Of a stretch of 15,220 nt of DNA, positions 13,567-15,220 are shown piece by piece. The first letter of the stretch is position 1, and every line of letters starts with the position of its first letter. The notes beneath the pieces are model-generated. The model made no database searches, was not told the origin of the DNA, and saw only the letters and a list, made by a program, of their open reading frames with translations. The stretch is taken from assembly GCA_008933525.1 (NCBI GenBank), contig WBUV01000027.1, positions 1 to 15,220 of the forward strand, given 5' to 3'. The translations under genes were made by a program, and so were the position numbers. This stretch comes from Bacteroidales bacterium (lineage in GTDB: Bacteria > Bacteroidota > Bacteroidia > Bacteroidales > Tenuifilaceae).

Positions 13567-14322
13567 TTAAAACGCTTTTGCTATTCCAATAAAATCGTCT
13601 GCTACGAGCGATGCTCCACCAATTAAACCACCATCAACATCGGCTTTTGCAAAAATCTCAGCAGCGTTGGAGGGTTTACAGCTTCCTCCATAAAGAATGC
13701 TTATTTCGTTGGCAATGTTTGCTCCAAATTTTTTGGTTAGAAGTTGACGAATAAATGCGTGCATCTCCTGTGCTTGCTCGGCTGTAGCAGTTTTACCCGT
13801 TCCAATTGCCCAAACAGGCTCGTAGGCTATAACTACTTTTAGCATTTGCTCGGCAGTTAAGCCAAATAGCGACTCGCTAACCTGTTGCTCAACAACTTTA
13901 AAGTGATTGTTACTCTCACGTTCATCCAATTTTTCGCCACAGCAAAATATTGGAGTTAAGGAGTTTGCTAATGCAAGATTTATTTTTTTTGAAAGCATTT
14001 GGTTATCCTCACCAAAATACTCGCGACGCTCTGAGTGACCAAGAATCACAAACTCAACACCAACAGAGTTAAGCATTGGGGCTGCCACCTCGCCAGTGTA
14101 TGCTCCTTTGTCCCACATTGCGCAGTTCTGCGCACCAACTTTAACGCGGCTACCTTTGGTTATTTTTACGGTTTCACTTAAATGGGTAAATGGCGGTACT
14201 ACTATAAGTTCAACATCGGTAGGCACACCTGCCGACTTGGAAATTACCTCTTTTGCCAAGTTAAAACCTTCGGGAAGCATTGTGTTCATCTTCCAGTTTC
14301 CAGCTACAATCTTCTTTCTCAT
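13567..14322 (-). CDS. tpiA: Triosephosphate isomerase
   Basis: The enzyme interconverts dihydroxyacetone phosphate and glyceraldehyde 3-phosphate in glycolysis and gluconeogenesis. The 251-residue length is standard for the TIM barrel. Catalytic residues are in place: N9 and K11 in GNWKMN, H96 in LGHSERREYFGE, and E168 in AYEPVWAIGTGKTA, which also forms the flexible lid loop 6. The phosphate-binding segments LYGGSCKP and DGGLIGGASL are present near the C-terminus. A TAATTTTG element at 14363-14370 supports its own promoter. The gene leads into prmA through the interspersed repeat. Confidence 0.97.
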   Translation of the reverse strand: MRKKIVAGNWKMNTMLPEGFNLAKEVISKSAGVPTDVELIVVPPFTHLSETVKITKGSRVKVGAQNCAMWDKGAYTGEVAAPMLNSVGVEFVILGHSERREYFGEDNQMLSKKINLALANSLTPIFCCGEKLDERESNNHFKVVEQQVSESLFGLTAEQMLKVVIAYEPVWAIGTGKTATAEQAQEMHAFIRQLLTKKFGANIANEISILYGGSCKPSNAAEIFAKADVDGGLIGGASLVADDFIGIAKAF

Positions 14323-14362
14323 AATGCTTTAAGTTGAAATTTAGTTAAGAAATGAATTGTAC

Positions 14363-14370
14363 CAAAATTA
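14363..14370 (-). promoter_or_regulatory. Candidate -7 element of tpiA (TAATTTTG)
   Basis: The minus strand reads TAATTTTG, a perfect TAnnTTTG match, with a T-rich stretch (TTTT) about 18 nt upstream but no clean TTTG. The leader to the tpiA ATG would be about 35 nt. Confidence 0.45.
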
Positions 14371-14383
14371 CGAAAAAATAAGG

Positions 14384-14411
14384 AGTGAAAAGTGAAAACT
14401 GGAAAGTGAAA
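14384..14411. repeat. Short AGTGAAA direct repeats in the oppB-tpiA gap
   Basis: AGTGAAA occurs at 14384-14390, 14391-14397 and 14405-14411, the first two in tandem. This purine-rich run of short degenerate repeats lies in the 157-nt gap between the permease stop and the tpiA start. No function is evident; on the minus strand it falls just upstream of the tpiA -7 element. Confidence 0.5.
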
Positions 14412-14479
14412 AGGAAGAAATGCACTTTACAATGATAATGTGCTGATTGTTAGGTGTAAATTAGTCGTTTGTTTTACTA

Positions 14480-15220
14480 TCAACTAAACTTAACTCTTGG
14501 GTCAAGTACAGAGTAAAGAATATCTACTAGCAAATTAATGACCACAAAAATTAATGATAAGGACACCACGCACCCAATAACAAGCGGAACATCGTAGCTG
14601 TTAAGTGCGTTTACCATTACATAGCCAAGTCCTTTCCATCCGAATATATACTCCACAAATATTACACCCGTCATTAATGAGGCAAACCAACCCGAAACCG
14701 CAGTTACAACAGGGTTGAGTGAGTTTTTAAGAGCGTGCTTGTGGATTATTGTCCTGAATTTTAATCCCTTGGCTTTGGCAGTTCTAATGTAATCTTGACT
14801 CAACGTTTCGAGCATTGAACTGCGGGTTAGCTGGGTAATTATTGAGAGTGGGCGCAAACCCAGTGTTAGCGTAGGAAGAATCAGGTTTTTGAGTTGAAGG
14901 TGAATTCCCTCACCAAAATCGTCAACTACCCAAAGGTTCCCAGTAAGGTTGAGCCCAGTATATTTGCCCAATAAAAAAGCAAATATCCAACCAACAAGTA
15001 TTGCTGCAAAAAACGAGGGTAACGACATTCCAAATGCTGAAAAAATCAACGCACTTTTATCGAATATCGAGTCCTTTTTAATGGCGGCAATTATTCCAAG
15101 AAAAATTCCAACAATTGTTGCAAAAATCATCGATGTAAGGGCCAAAATAAAAGTGTTGGGTAGCGTTTCGCCTACTATTGATGTAACTGTTTTTTTACTT
15201 TGATATGAGCGACGCAGGTA
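14480..15220 (-). CDS. OppB/DppB-type peptide ABC transporter permease (partial, 5' end missing)
   Basis: This is the inner-membrane permease subunit of a type I peptide ABC importer, working with a DppC-type permease, two ATPases and a binding protein. The frame stays open to the window edge; the visible 246 residues begin YLRRSYQSKKTVTSIVGETL, then PNTFILALTSM, a stretch typical of OppB/DppB. The family is about 310-340 residues, so the missing N-terminus (first membrane segment and part of the periplasmic loop) lies beyond 15220. The EAA loop that docks the ATPase is DYIRTAKAKGLKFRTIIHKH, followed by a membrane segment and VEYIFGWKGLGY. The C-terminus LDPRVKFS is also typical. No partner subunits lie downstream (tpiA follows), so they may be elsewhere or upstream. 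Confidence 0.93.
   Translation of the reverse strand, partial: YLRRSYQSKKTVTSIVGETLPNTFILALTSMIFATIVGIFLGIIAAIKKDSIFDKSALIFSAFGMSLPSFFAAILVGWIFAFLLGKYTGLNLTGNLWVVDDFGEGIHLQLKNLILPTLTLGLRPLSIITQLTRSSMLETLSQDYIRTAKAKGLKFRTIIHKHALKNSLNPVVTAVSGWFASLMTGVIFVEYIFGWKGLGYVMVNALNSYDVPLVIGCVVSLSLIFVVINLLVDILYSVLDPRVKFS

Noticed and set aside
15143..15145. TTG as the start of the OppB/DppB permease
   Set aside because: The frame continues upstream without a stop to the window edge and encodes the conserved SIVGETLPNTF stretch, so the gene is partial rather than short.

Overview
The window looks like chromosomal core DNA of a Bacteroidota bacterium, probably near Bacteroidales/Marinilabiliales; the order is inferred only from protein style. 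The signs are low GC, several start-proximal copies of the Bacteroidota -7 promoter motif TAnnTTTG, exported proteins with short N-terminal signals ending in ..AxAQ or ..ALGQ, and an interspersed palindrome of the TGTCATGCTGAGC / GCTCAGGATKACA type. I see no CRISPR array, insertion sequence, prophage gene, tRNA or rRNA.

Layout. At the left edge, on the minus strand, are the first 23 codons of uvrA (1-69) with their own candidate promoter, preceded by a DUF1648 membrane protein (163-693). Divergent from these is an ECF-type sigma factor (876-1469) followed by a small conserved-looking protein (1578-1790) and a strong terminator. A compact plus-strand operon follows (1878-5187): an SPFH/band-7 membrane protein, an unrecognised 199-aa protein, a 67-aa Arc-like ribbon-helix-helix (RHH) protein, a 75-aa zinc-ribbon protein (DUF2082-like) and a secreted alpha/beta hydrolase. 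Its promoter is covered by an exactly centred nested palindrome that I propose as the operator of the operon's own RHH protein. A 17-bp perfect hairpin closes the operon and also serves the convergent minus-strand gene for a putative outer-membrane beta-barrel protein (5236-6600), which lies downstream of rsmE (6669-7370). A YfcE-type metallophosphoesterase (7494-7994) is transcribed away from rsmE. The right half is minus strand throughout: an oppB/dppB-type permease cut by the window edge, then tpiA, prmA and a 1527-aa exported protein of unknown function that starts 11 nt after prmA.

How the genes fit together. Most are housekeeping: nucleotide excision repair (uvrA), 16S rRNA and L11 methylation (rsmE, prmA), glycolysis (tpiA) and peptide uptake (oppB/dppB). 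The part with possible new biology is the SPFH / unknown / RHH / zinc-ribbon / hydrolase operon with its built-in palindromic operator. Second in interest is the giant exported protein coupled to prmA. Four of the longest possible reading frames appear to start too far upstream (DUF1648, the small protein after sigma, the phosphoesterase, PrmA). In the PrmA case the false extension is translated from the interspersed repeat. A fifth, the permease, appears shorter than it is because the window cuts it.
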